Positions 31,063 to 39,609 of a DNA stretch of 64,000 nt are shown in pieces (the first letter of the stretch is position 1; each line of letters opens with the position of its first letter). The translations under genes were made by a program, and so were the position numbers. This DNA is from JAKLQR01 sp963753165 (GTDB lineage: Bacteria; Nitrospirota; Thermodesulfovibrionia; Thermodesulfovibrionales; SM23-35), in assembly GCA_963753165.1 (NCBI GenBank), contig CAVWBP010000012.1, positions 53,784-117,783 of the forward strand, given 5' to 3'. Below the pieces are notes generated by a model. The model had not been told where the DNA came from and did no database searches. It was given only the letters and a program-made list of their open reading frames with translations.

Positions 31063-32018
31063 ACAATCTCCTCTGACCGGATGCACCGGGCAAAATGGCC
31101 CTGCCGGATCTCTCTCAGCGCCGGCTCTTCTTTTGTGCATTCAGGGATCATATAGGTGCATCTGTCAGAAAACTTGCATCCCGGAGGGAGTCTGTCCGGT
31201 CTGGGTACGGTGCCCGGGATTGGTTTCAATGCAAGACCCCTCCTTTTCGGAAGAGACTCCAGAAGCCCTATCGCATAAGGATGCTTTGGGTCTGCGAGCA
31301 GGTCCCGGACGCTTGAAAGTTCCACAATCCTGCCTGCATACATAATCGCGGCCTGCGCTGCATTCTCGGCGATCACCCCGATATCATGGGTTATCAGCAG
31401 CATGGCCATCTTCCTCTGTTCCCTGAGGGTTCTGAGCAGCTCCAGTATCTGGGCCTGTATCGTCACGTCAAGGGCTGTTGTCGGTTCGTCGGCAATAAGG
31501 AGGGAGGGATTGCAGGCAATTGCCATTGCGATCATGACCCTCTGCCTCATGCCGCCGGACATCTGGTGGGGATATTCCCGTATCCTGATTTCGGGTGAGG
31601 GAATTTTTACTGCCCGGAGCAGCTCAACGGTTTGTGAGAAGGCCTCTTTGTTGGTGACACCCATGTGAGTAGTGAGGACCTCTGCGATCTGGTACCCGAT
31701 GGTCAGAACCGGATTGAGCGAGGTCATGGGTTCCTGAAAGATCATCGAAATCTCTTTTCCCCTCAGCCTTCTCATCGATTCCCTGTCAAGACTGAGCAGG
31801 TTATTCCCCTGAAAAATTATTTTCCCTTCAGCGTAGGCATTATGGGGGAGGATTCCCATGACGGCATGTGCAGTGAGGCTCTTCCCGCATCCGCTCTCTC
31901 CGACAAGGCCGAAGACCTGTGCTTCTTCGATTGTGAAATCCAGGGAAGAAACAACCTTTACCGGCTTATTCGAAGACCTGAAGGATATTTCAAGGTCCCT
32001 GACCTCAAGGAGGGACAC
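31050..32018 (-). CDS. Oligopeptide/dipeptide ABC transporter ATP-binding protein (OppD-like)
   Basis: The 322-residue ATPase starts at GTG 32018. It has Walker A GESGCGKS, the Q-loop region FQEPMTSLNPV, signature MSGGMRQR, Walker B LLIADEPTTALD and LITHDIGVI, and the Opp C-terminal extension with PPGCKFSDRCTYMIPEC. It pairs with the OppF-like protein downstream (13-base overlap) to energise peptide import. It begins 6 bases after the TPR gene, suggesting one transcript. Confidence 0.93.
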   Translation of the reverse strand: MSLLEVRDLEISFRSSNKPVKVVSSLDFTIEEAQVFGLVGESGCGKSLTAHAVMGILPHNAYAEGKIIFQGNNLLSLDRESMRRLRGKEISMIFQEPMTSLNPVLTIGYQIAEVLTTHMGVTNKEAFSQTVELLRAVKIPSPEIRIREYPHQMSGGMRQRVMIAMAIACNPSLLIADEPTTALDVTIQAQILELLRTLREQRKMAMLLITHDIGVIAENAAQAAIMYAGRIVELSSVRDLLADPKHPYAIGLLESLPKRRGLALKPIPGTVPRPDRLPPGCKFSDRCTYMIPECTKEEPALREIRQGHFARCIRSEEIVWAS

Positions 32019-32024
32019 CGCGGG

Positions 32025-32726
32025 CTATTTTACCTCTTTTTTCAGAAGCTTCAGATAGGCATCCGCTTCTTTCAGATTGGGGTTCTGTTCCAGGGCCTTC
32101 TCCCATTCCTCGAATGCCAGGCCCGTAAGTCCTTTCATGTAATAGCTCAGGCCGAGCTGAACCCATGCAGGACCATAATGCTTATTTATTTCCTTTGCCT
32201 TTACGAAATACGGAATGGCTTCATCAACCAGCCCCTTGTTCCTCAGTGCAATGCCGAGCTTGGTATGGACATCGGGAAGGCGGGGGAACATCCTGATGGC
32301 TTTCCGGTATTCCTCTATCGCCTCATCATTCATTCCGAACTCGAGATAGATGTTGCCGACTTTGTAGTGTTCGTTGGCGATCTTCCCGGCGATAAAAGGG
32401 TCCATTGCAGTAGGCGTAGGATGGGCGATCTGCGCTGCGCGGGCAAAGACCTCCTTGCCTTTCTGGAATTCGCCCATATTGTTGTAAGTAATCGCGAGGT
32501 TCAGGGAGGCCTCCGTGTAGTTCGGATTCAGTTCGAGAGACTTTTTGAAATATTCCGAAGCGCCCTTGAGATCACCCCTGTGATGTGCGATGATGCCGAG
32601 TTTGTTGTGCACATCGGCATAATGGGGATGAGTGCTGACGATGTTTTTCAAAAGGGGTTCGGCTTCCGGGTATTTGCCGGCCTCGAAAAGTTCTATCGCG
32701 CGTTCGTAGATATCCTGTGGTTCCAT
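32025..32726 (-). CDS. Tetratricopeptide repeat protein
   Basis: The 233-residue protein starting MEPQDIYERAIELFEAGKYPEAEPLL consists of about six TPR units (for example KLGIIAHHRGDLKGASEYFKK, NLAITYNNMGEFQKGKEVF, QLGLSYYMKGLTGLAFEEWE). There is no signal peptide. The ATG at 32726 follows the predicted transcription start by only about 3 bases and has no Shine-Dalgarno. It is likely a scaffold, linked by position to the OppD/OppF ATPase genes. Confidence 0.88.
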   Translation of the reverse strand: MEPQDIYERAIELFEAGKYPEAEPLLKNIVSTHPHYADVHNKLGIIAHHRGDLKGASEYFKKSLELNPNYTEASLNLAITYNNMGEFQKGKEVFARAAQIAHPTPTAMDPFIAGKIANEHYKVGNIYLEFGMNDEAIEEYRKAIRMFPRLPDVHTKLGIALRNKGLVDEAIPYFVKAKEINKHYGPAWVQLGLSYYMKGLTGLAFEEWEKALEQNPNLKEADAYLKLLKKEVK

Positions 32727-32735
32727 TAGATATGA

Positions 32736-32765
32736 AGTATAGGGAGTAAAAGAATTGTTTGTCAA
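32736..32765 (-). promoter_or_regulatory. Sigma-70 promoter for the TPR-oppDF genes
   Basis: Minus strand: TTGACA (32760-32765), 18-base spacer, TATACT (32736-32741). Transcription would begin near 32729, leaving essentially no leader before the ATG at 32726. Confidence 0.75.
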
Positions 32766-32906
32766 GGGACCGGGGAGGCCTTCAGCACTGTTTTGAGAAT
32801 AAAGTTTTCATCCGGTCTGTGATCAGTATATCATCGTTTGCAATGAATTCTCACCCGGTTCGGGGAGATGATTGTCAAACTCCCGGATATCCTGTAAGGT
32901 GTAAGT

Positions 32907-33290
32907 ATGAGCACAATTTTTAAATATCTGAAATTCGGCACCTTTCTGCTTCAAAAAAAGCTGATCACCGAGATGGACGTCATCAGCGCGCGGTTTTTGC
33001 AAGTCAAGAACAACCGCAAGATCGGCGAAATCGCGAAAACGAAGGGCTGGCTCACCGATGACGACATCCAACGTATTGTGATCATTCAGGAGGATACCTA
33101 TGAAAAATTCGGCGTGATCGCTGTCAGGGAGAAGTTTCTCTCGCGGGCGCAGGTTGAGATGATACTGGAGGAACAGAAAGATTCCTACATCTATTTCGGG
33201 GAGGCGCTCGTGAAAAACGGGGTCATTAATGAAGCGCAGCTCATAGAGGAACTCAAGGAATTCAACCGCCTGAAGCTTGAAGCGTCATAA
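32907..33290 (+). CDS. Hypothetical protein with GspE N-terminal-like helical repeats
   Basis: The 127-residue protein has three related units (FGTFLLQKKLITEMDVISA, IGEIAKTKGWLTDDDIQRI, FGEALVKNGVINEAQLIEEL) with the G-x-x-L-x-x-x-G-x-I-x-x-x-Q pattern of the N-terminal domain of type II secretion ATPases. It has no ATPase part, signal peptide or membrane segment. The function is unknown; such stand-alone domains may bind nucleotides such as c-di-GMP in related MshE-type proteins, which is speculative here. Confidence 0.65.
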   Translation: MSTIFKYLKFGTFLLQKKLITEMDVISARFLQVKNNRKIGEIAKTKGWLTDDDIQRIVIIQEDTYEKFGVIAVREKFLSRAQVEMILEEQKDSYIYFGEALVKNGVINEAQLIEELKEFNRLKLEAS

Positions 33291-33305
33291 TTTATCCAAC
33301 CCCTT

Positions 33306-34043
33306 TTATTCTTTCCTCCCCCGGTGGATTGCGACTATCCCGCCTGCGAGATGTCTGTAGCCGACATCCTTCCATCCCGCTGATTCGATAGACCTGCAGA
33401 GTTCACGGGGAGAGGGGAAATCTTTGATCGTCTTGCCCAGATACCGGTATGCATCGGGGTCTGATCCGAGCAGGAGAGAGACAAGGGGCACGAACTTTAA
33501 AAGGTAGAAAGAATAAATTTTCCTAAAAAATGCATTCGCGGGCTGGCTGAATTCAAGACAGACAAAGCAGCCTCCGGGCCTGGTCACGCGGTAGAATTCC
33601 TGCAACGCCTTATGCCTGTTGTTGATGTTTCTCAGGCCGAAGGTGATTGTGACCGCGTTGAATTCTCCATCACTATACGGAAGGTTTTCGGCATCTGCTT
33701 CACGGAAGGTGAGGCGGTCGTTCAGTCCTGCCTCTGTGCTTTTTTTCTCTGCAATTTCGAGAAGCCGGGGGGAGAAATCAACCCCATGAACCCGGACATT
33801 CCCCTTCCAGAACCTGCAGAGCTCAATCGCCATGTCTCCCGATCCCGTACAGACATCAAGGATCTTCTCGCAATGGATGCTGCCGGTCTCCTGTGCAACT
33901 TTTTTCCGCCACCGGATATCAAGTCCTAGGCTGAGCAGGTGATTGAGCAGGTCATACCGCGGAGCGATCCGGGAAAACATCCGCGATACTTTACCCGCAT
34001 TCCGTTCTTCGTGATCAATATAGTTGTCTGGTTTACGCACCAT
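33306..34043 (-). CDS. ubiE: Demethylmenaquinone methyltransferase
   Basis: UbiE/MenG performs the final C-methylation of demethylmenaquinone. The 245 residues carry YDLLNHLLSLGLDIRWRK, motif I ILDVCTGSGDMAIELC, GVDFSPRLLEIA, EADAENLPYSDGEFNAVTI, the family signature FGLRNI, and RPGGCFVCLEFSQP. Given the neighbouring futalosine-pathway genes, menaquinone and not ubiquinone is the product. A 250-base gap holding a repeat element separates it from the mqn operon, so it may have its own promoter. Confidence 0.95.
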   Translation of the reverse strand: MVRKPDNYIDHEERNAGKVSRMFSRIAPRYDLLNHLLSLGLDIRWRKKVAQETGSIHCEKILDVCTGSGDMAIELCRFWKGNVRVHGVDFSPRLLEIAEKKSTEAGLNDRLTFREADAENLPYSDGEFNAVTITFGLRNINNRHKALQEFYRVTRPGGCFVCLEFSQPANAFFRKIYSFYLLKFVPLVSLLLGSDPDAYRYLGKTIKDFPSPRELCRSIESAGWKDVGYRHLAGGIVAIHRGRKE

Positions 34044-34093
34044 ATTTTTTTATATTGTGTTGAAATATATTGCTATACAAAATATTCAGGCAT

Positions 34094-34274
34094 AGGGATA
34101 TGGCTCAATTTCCGAATCAAAATAAACTCCCTCTTTCTCTGTGCAAACCTTTCTCTGCCTTTAATGGTATTGAACTCTTGAAAGCCGAGACCTCCGCTTC
34201 GTCTTCGGTTCCCGAAAGGCAAAGCCTATTCGGGATTGCCCGTGATTTTGATTCGGAAATTGAGCCATATCCCT
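34094..34274. repeat. 181-bp MITE-like element with perfect 30-bp terminal inverted repeats
   Basis: 34094-34123 (beginning AGGGATATGGCTCAATTTCC) is the exact inverse of 34245-34274. The inside includes a hairpin (TCCCGAA..TTCGGGA region, 34209-34235) and, on the minus strand, the core AAGCGGAGGTCTC. The same core, the flanking GAAAGGTTTG and GGAGTTTATTT, and a related terminal repeat occur at 63862-63996. No ORF spans it and no target duplication is clear. Confidence 0.8.
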
Positions 34275-34293
34275 GTGTTCGGTGTATTCATGG

Positions 34294-35136
34294 TTACAAT
34301 TGCTGCTTCAACAGGGTCTTCTTTCTGAGTTTTGCACACTGACATGCTTTCTTCTTCCCGCTCATTACCTTTTTCAGACTCTCAAGAATGATCTTCCCGA
34401 CATTCAGCGCTTCCTGATAGAAAATATCCTTTAATTCAGCATGGCTCCAGTCGGGACCGATTCCCTCAGCCCTGTTAACGACAAGATATATGCCGGTGTA
34501 GCACGCCCCGATTTCCCGCGCGAGATACACTTCGGGGCAGAGCGTCTGTCCGATGACATCTGCGCCGAACGACCCGATCATCTTAACTTCGGCCCTGCTC
34601 TCGAAATGCCGGCCGTCAGTCACCGCATACACTCCGCCATGAATTTTCCGGTCAGGGAAGAGTCCAGCGGCAGTTCGGGCAAGGATTCCGGAGAGGTACG
34701 GACAGACAGGGTCCCGCATGATGAGAAGATAGTTGTCGGAAAGGTGTACATCCTTGCGCATTGAAAGGTCTATATAGTCATCCGGAATGAAGAAGTCGCA
34801 TAATCCGAAATCTCTTGCGACAGAGCCGACCCCGCCCTCTGCAAGGATGGTTTTGACGCCTGCCTTCTCCAGCACCCAGAAGACCTGCCGGGATGCATCT
34901 GCACGCTTGACCCCCGCCCGCCAGCCGTGCATCTTCACGGTAAGCACCTGTTCTCCCTGGACCGAAAAGAGTGTGAACTCGGGACTAGCCCCGAAGGGTG
35001 TCGAAAAAACCTGCTGCCCCAGCACCTTTACTCCCGGCATATGCAGTTCCTCGGGAAACCGGACCGAGTAGGTGCCGGAACCACCGATAAAGGCAATCCT
35101 GGCCTTTGGGATATGTTTCTTAACCTTTTCAGTCAT
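34294..35136 (-). CDS. MTA phosphorylase-family enzyme, probably acting on (aminodeoxy)futalosine
   Basis: The 280 residues have the fold signature of the PNP/MTAP family (IAFIGGSGTYSV, FSTPFGASPEF, FESRAEVKMIGSFGADVIGQ, PEVYLAREIGACYTGI). Several substrate-site positions differ from classic MTA phosphorylase. Where MTAP has RHGRxH this protein has MHGWRAG, the TACGS region reads AEGGVGS, EGPRF reads TDGRHF, and the base-binding ATDYD region reads VVNRAEG. The gene is embedded 3 bases after mqnC in the futalosine operon, which lacks mqnB. I infer that it removes adenine or hypoxanthine from aminodeoxyfutalosine or futalosine. Plain MTA salvage is the alternative. Confidence 0.75.
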   Translation of the reverse strand: MTEKVKKHIPKARIAFIGGSGTYSVRFPEELHMPGVKVLGQQVFSTPFGASPEFTLFSVQGEQVLTVKMHGWRAGVKRADASRQVFWVLEKAGVKTILAEGGVGSVARDFGLCDFFIPDDYIDLSMRKDVHLSDNYLLIMRDPVCPYLSGILARTAAGLFPDRKIHGGVYAVTDGRHFESRAEVKMIGSFGADVIGQTLCPEVYLAREIGACYTGIYLVVNRAEGIGPDWSHAELKDIFYQEALNVGKIILESLKKVMSGKKKACQCAKLRKKTLLKQQL

Positions 35137-35139
35137 TAC

Positions 35140-36207
35140 TTAATGAAAATCCCTCAGTATATTGAACTCCGTATCCCTCTGTGCCGGGACCTTTCCTGCT
35201 TTTTGAATAAGAGCTACCATCTCTTCGACGGTAATCCGGTGTGATATGCCGGCTGCTCTTACCACATTTTCTTCGATCATGATGCTCCCGAGATCATTTG
35301 CGCCGAATGAAAGACAGAGCTGTCCTGTATCTTTTCCCTGGGTGACCCAGGAACCCTGGACATTCGAAAAATTATCGAGGAAGAGGCGGCTTATCGCAAG
35401 AGTCCGCAGATATTCAAGGGAAGACGCCGGTTTTCCTCCAAGGGACGTATTCCCGGGCTGGAAGGTCCACGGGATGAAGGACATGAACCCGCCTGTTTTG
35501 TCCTGAAGGTCACGGATTTTCTGGAGATGAAGAATTCGCTCTTCGACTGTTTCAACAGTACCGAACATCATGGTCGCTGTCGTCCTGAGATTCAGCCTGT
35601 GGGCTTCTTCCATTACTTCCAGCCATTGTGAGGCCGGGATCTTCTTCGGGCTGATCTTCTGCCTGACCCTGTCGACCAGCACCTCGGCGCCGCCGCCCGG
35701 AAGTGAGTCAAGGCCTGCATTCATAAGCTCCTGCAATGTCTCTGCGAGAGTCATACCCGATGATTCTGCGATATACACTATCTCCGGCGGAGAAAGGCTG
35801 TGGATTCTGATATTGAATTTCTCTTTTATTCCTGAAAACATTTTCGTGTAATATTCAATCGTCAGCTCGGGGTTTATCCCTCCCTGAAGCATCACCTGGG
35901 TGCCGGAGAGCTGAACAGTCTCTTGAATCTTCTTTTCGATCTCTTCCCCGCTCAACACATAGGCCTCGGGATGACCCTTCGGCCTGTAGAACGCACAGAA
36001 AGAACACTGGTTCCTGCAGATATTTGTGTAGTTGATGTTCCGGTCGATAAGAAAGGTGACGATTTCTTCCGGATGTTTTTGCCGACGGACTGCATCTGCT
36101 GCTTCCCCGAGTTCCAGAAGACCGGCATGTGCGAAGAGAGCCATTGCTTCGTCGAAACTTAAGCGTTTCTGAGAGGAGGCTTTCTCCAGAACAGTTTTTG
36201 TGTTCAC
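35140..36207 (-). CDS. mqnC: Cyclic dehypoxanthinyl futalosine synthase
   Basis: This radical SAM enzyme of the futalosine menaquinone pathway cyclises dehypoxanthine futalosine. The 355 residues have the cluster motif CRNQCSFCAF (CxxxCxxC) at about residue 62, YVLSGEEIEKKI, LQGGINPELTIEYY, DSLPGGGAEVL and the C-terminal VPAQRDTEFNIL. It resembles MqnE encoded two genes upstream; assignment to MqnC rests on the tail and the phrase GGFMSFIPWTFQP. Its ATG overlaps the mqnA stop. Confidence 0.92.
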   Translation of the reverse strand: MNTKTVLEKASSQKRLSFDEAMALFAHAGLLELGEAADAVRRQKHPEEIVTFLIDRNINYTNICRNQCSFCAFYRPKGHPEAYVLSGEEIEKKIQETVQLSGTQVMLQGGINPELTIEYYTKMFSGIKEKFNIRIHSLSPPEIVYIAESSGMTLAETLQELMNAGLDSLPGGGAEVLVDRVRQKISPKKIPASQWLEVMEEAHRLNLRTTATMMFGTVETVEERILHLQKIRDLQDKTGGFMSFIPWTFQPGNTSLGGKPASSLEYLRTLAISRLFLDNFSNVQGSWVTQGKDTGQLCLSFGANDLGSIMIEENVVRAAGISHRITVEEMVALIQKAGKVPAQRDTEFNILRDFH

Positions 36208-37046
36208 GGGCGCACGCCTGCATGGGAGACACTGAATTCCAGTTCGGGTACTGCTTCAATCTCCCCGATCTCTGCTGCCAGCCGGTAGAAATGAAGAAGC
36301 CCGTCCCGGTACGGTTTATCAAAATCAAACCGCAGGGACCTGAAATATTCTATCAAGAACTCAGCGGTAAAAGGTTCCCATTTCGCGGCATATTCTGCGA
36401 TTTCAGCGAGGTGCTCCATGGAATACTCCATTGATATTTTGAACATATTAAAGACCTGGTCACAGAACGCAGACTGTGTCCCGGCAAAGCTGCGGGTTAA
36501 GGCCCAGACGGCGTACACCATTCTTTCCCCTGACAACTTTTTCCATTCTGACCCCAGATCGTAGATATAAAACCCCCCGGGATTGACGGAATAATGCAGC
36601 GCTGCATCGCCTATAAGCAGGATAGCATCGGTTTCGCCGGAGATTGTATTCACGTCGGGAGGACAGAGAAAATATTCGGGGAACACATTATAACCGTGTT
36701 TGAGAACAAGCTTTAGCAATACATGTGACGTGGCAGATGCGCCGGTCAGCCCTACTCTTTTTCCCGATAGTTCTTTAATCGGGAAACGGCTGACAAGGAG
36801 GATGCTTTTCACCGCCCCGTCAGAGCTCACGGTAAAATCCGGGAAAAGAACGAGCGACTCCGCGTGGCGCGCATACTCGATAGAGGAAATCGGAGAAATG
36901 TCGAGTTCGCCCCGCAAAAGTTTCTCGTTCAATGCGGTGGGAAGGCCCTTGATAAGTTCGATATCCAGCAGGGCATGGCTTTTTACCAGTCCGTAATACA
37001 GGGGGAGGCAGTTCAGAAACTGTATATGCCCAACCCTGGGCCTCAA
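36204..37046 (-). CDS. mqnA: Chorismate dehydratase
   Basis: MqnA makes 3-enolpyruvyl-benzoate from chorismate, the entry to the futalosine pathway. The 280-residue periplasmic-binding-like fold begins VGHIQFLNCLPLYYGLV, with ISPISSIEYARHAESLVLFP, the strand/turn KRVGLTGASATSHVLLKLVL, and DAILLIGDAAL. There is no signal peptide, as expected for the cytosolic enzyme. It overlaps mqnE upstream and mqnC downstream by 4 bases each. Confidence 0.94.
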   Translation of the reverse strand: MRPRVGHIQFLNCLPLYYGLVKSHALLDIELIKGLPTALNEKLLRGELDISPISSIEYARHAESLVLFPDFTVSSDGAVKSILLVSRFPIKELSGKRVGLTGASATSHVLLKLVLKHGYNVFPEYFLCPPDVNTISGETDAILLIGDAALHYSVNPGGFYIYDLGSEWKKLSGERMVYAVWALTRSFAGTQSAFCDQVFNMFKISMEYSMEHLAEIAEYAAKWEPFTAEFLIEYFRSLRFDFDKPYRDGLLHFYRLAAEIGEIEAVPELEFSVSHAGVRP

Positions 37047-38152
37047 CAGAAACCCTCCTGCACCGCGTTGTCATATACCCTGACGACATTGTAGAGCGTG
37101 TCCCGTTCGACAGGGATTCTTCCGGCCTCAGTGATCAGAGACAGCAACTCTTCCCTCGATATGGATTGGTCGGTCTCGGCGCCTGCGGCGTGGGTGATCT
37201 TCTCTTCGACCACCGTGCCGTCGAGGTCGTCAACACCGAAGAGAAGAGAAAGCTGGGCGACCTTCAGTCCGAGCATGATCCAGAAAGCTTTTATATGATC
37301 GAAGTTATCAAGGACAAGCCTTGAAATCGCAAGCATCTTCAGGCTTTCAAAAGCCGTCGGCTTTTTCAATTCCGGAAGCTCTGTGTTCTGCGGATGAAAT
37401 GGCAGGGGGATGAAAGATTGAAACCCGCCTGTTTCATCCTGGAGTTCCCTGAGGGTCAGGAGATGCTCGATGCGTTCTTCCAGACTCTCGATATGACCGA
37501 AAAGCATGGTGGCATTCGATTTGAGACCGAGGCTGTGCGCTGTCTTCATAACTTCCAGCCACTCATTGCTGCTTGCCTTTTTCGGGCAGACTGCCTCCCG
37601 GACCCGGTGATTCAGTATCTCGGCGCCCCCTCCGGGCAGAGAACCCAAACCGGCCTCCTTCAGTTTCAGGAGCACGTCTCTCTTCGAGAGCTGCGCTATC
37701 TTGGCAAAATAATCGATCTCTACCGCGGTGAATGCCTGGATATGCACCTCAGGCATCTCCTGCTTGAGTGAGGAAATCGCATCGAGATAATACTCGAACG
37801 GGAGATCGGGATGGAGCCCGCTCACAATATGGAACTCTGTTATGCCGAGATGTCTGGCCGACCGGGCTTTTTCGAGCACTTCGTCTAAAGACATCGCATA
37901 GGCGTCGGCATCGTTTTTGTCCCTGCTGAACGCGCAGAATTTGCACCTCGATACGCAGATATTTGTCAGGTTGATATGCTGGTTCACATTGTAAAAGACA
38001 TGGTGGCCTGTCTTCCGTTCTTTTGCGCTGTTTGCGAGGCGGCCAAGCCGGAGAATGTCATTCGAGGCCATGAGCGTCATGGCATCCTGTTTTGTGAGGC
38101 GTTCAGCGTTTTCGATTTTTGATTGAATACCGGTCAAGTTATTTCCAGCCAT
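37043..38152 (-). CDS. mqnE: Aminodeoxyfutalosine synthase
   Basis: This radical SAM enzyme joins the MqnA product to SAM-derived adenosine, giving 6-amino-6-deoxyfutalosine. The 369 residues have CVSRCKFCAFSRDKNDADAY (CxxxCxxC) at about residue 67, EFHIVSGLHPDLPFEYY, LKEAGLGSLPGGGAEIL, GGFQSFIPLPFHPQNT and IPVERDTLYNVV. It begins 15 bases after ubiX and overlaps mqnA by 4 bases. Confidence 0.94.
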   Translation of the reverse strand: MAGNNLTGIQSKIENAERLTKQDAMTLMASNDILRLGRLANSAKERKTGHHVFYNVNQHINLTNICVSRCKFCAFSRDKNDADAYAMSLDEVLEKARSARHLGITEFHIVSGLHPDLPFEYYLDAISSLKQEMPEVHIQAFTAVEIDYFAKIAQLSKRDVLLKLKEAGLGSLPGGGAEILNHRVREAVCPKKASSNEWLEVMKTAHSLGLKSNATMLFGHIESLEERIEHLLTLRELQDETGGFQSFIPLPFHPQNTELPELKKPTAFESLKMLAISRLVLDNFDHIKAFWIMLGLKVAQLSLLFGVDDLDGTVVEEKITHAAGAETDQSISREELLSLITEAGRIPVERDTLYNVVRVYDNAVQEGFC

Positions 38153-38167
38153 AGGCAGTAATTCCTC

Positions 38168-38749
38168 TCAAGCCTTCCATGCTTTGAAAAGCGTATGGTC
38201 GATCCTTAATGAATTTAAAACCTTTCCCACAACAAAATTAATCATGTCGTCGATTGTTTCCGGATGATGATAGAAAGCCGGCATCGCAGGAAGAATCTGT
38301 GCGCCTGCCTTTGCTGCCTGCACCATATTTTCGAGGTGGATGAGATTGAGCGGGGTCTCCCGGACGACGAGAATGAGCTGACGTTTTTCCTTGAGCGCGA
38401 CATCGGCAGCCCTTTCGAGCACATTGCCCGATATGCCATTCGCTATCGCAGCCAGTTTCCCCATGCTGCAGGGAACGGCGATCACCGCCTCAGGTACGCT
38501 GGTGCCGCTCAGGAAAGGAGCTTCAAAATCAGTGTTTTCCCATACTTTTATAGAAGACCGGTGTCTTTGTAAACCGAGTTTTCTGAAATCCGTGAGACCT
38601 TCAACTCCAAGCTCTTCCCGCATCACTGCTTTCCCGGCAGAGGTCAGCACAACATGGACCCTGTGCTTCCTGCCCGCCAGTTCCTGTATCAGTCTGATAC
38701 CATAGACACTGCCGCTTGCTCCGGTTATTCCGATTACATACTCAGACAA
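38168..38749 (-). CDS. ubiX: UbiX-family flavin prenyltransferase
   Basis: UbiX makes the prenylated FMN cofactor needed by UbiD-type decarboxylases. The start is taken as TTG 38749, preceded by GGGAGGGGG, giving LSEYVIGITGASGSVYGIRL at the N-terminus. About 193 residues include the flavin/phosphate region VIAVPCSMGKLAAIANGIS, RQLILVVRETPLNLIHLENM and ILPAMPAFYHHPETIDDMI. It overlaps the end of the prenyltransferase gene by 8 bases. Here it probably supports the UbiD homologue in menaquinone synthesis. Confidence 0.93.
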   Translation of the reverse strand: MSEYVIGITGASGSVYGIRLIQELAGRKHRVHVVLTSAGKAVMREELGVEGLTDFRKLGLQRHRSSIKVWENTDFEAPFLSGTSVPEAVIAVPCSMGKLAAIANGISGNVLERAADVALKEKRQLILVVRETPLNLIHLENMVQAAKAGAQILPAMPAFYHHPETIDDMINFVVGKVLNSLRIDHTLFKAWKA

Positions 38750-39609
38750 CTTTCCCCCTCCCGAACAGCACCTCGGCTGCAGCGAAGAAAAACACCAGGA
38801 CACTGATAATCCCGTTCATCGTGAAAAAAGCCATATTCAGCCTGGACAGGTCGTTCGGCTTTATCAGACTGTTCTCGTAGGCGAGAAGAGACCCTGCGAT
38901 GAATACCCCTGCGAAATAGAAAAAGCCGAGGTTCAGACGGATCCCGGCCCAGAGAAACAGGAATATCGAGGTCAGATGGAAAAGCCTGGTCAAGAGAAGA
39001 GATGCGTGAATACCGAACCGTGCAGGGATCGAATAGAGTTTCTCCTTCAGGTCGAAATCCCTGTCCTGCAGTGCATAGAAGATGTCAAAACCGGCAACCC
39101 ACAAAAGCACCGCAGCCCCGATTATAAAAGGCTCCGCGCTGAGAGTGTTGGTCACCGCAACCCATGCTCCGACCGGGGCAAGGCCCAGGCAGATGCCAAG
39201 GACAAAATGGGAAAGCCAGGTGAACCTTTTTGTATAGGGATAAAGAAGAAAGGGTATGACTGCAAAAGGCCATAAAAACCGGCAGATCGGAGCAAGGTTA
39301 TAAACGGCGAGCAGAAAAACCCCAAGGCTCACCAGAGAAAAGATGATGACATTCGAAACAGAGAGAAGCCCTTTCGGCAATGCTCTCTCTGCTGTCCTCG
39401 GGTTCCGCCGGTCGATCTCTAGCGTCAATAAGACGGTTGGCCGCCATGGCAAAGCTTCTCGCTCCGACCATTGCCAGGGTAATCCAGAAGAGAGTTTTCA
39501 GCCCTGGGAATTTCATCTCCGCGAGAAAGGCCCCGAGATACGCAAAGGGGAGGGCGAAGATGCTGTGCTGGAACTTGATCATCTCAAGATAAATTTTAGT
39601 TTTATTCAA
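38742..39609 (-). CDS. mqnP: UbiA-family prenyltransferase for menaquinone (MqnP-type), one frameshift
   Basis: This integral membrane enzyme prenylates dihydroxynaphthoate-type intermediates. The start is taken as TTG 39609, overlapping the ubiD stop (LNKTKIYLEMIKFQHSIFAL). The first aspartate motif region is NRLID, where one extra base near 39425 breaks the frame. Shifting forward by one continues EIDRRNPRTAERALPKG. The second motif GFDIFYALQDRDFD is intact, with eight to nine membrane helices. The joined length is about 288 residues, normal for the family. The MqnP name is from operon context. Confidence 0.88.
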
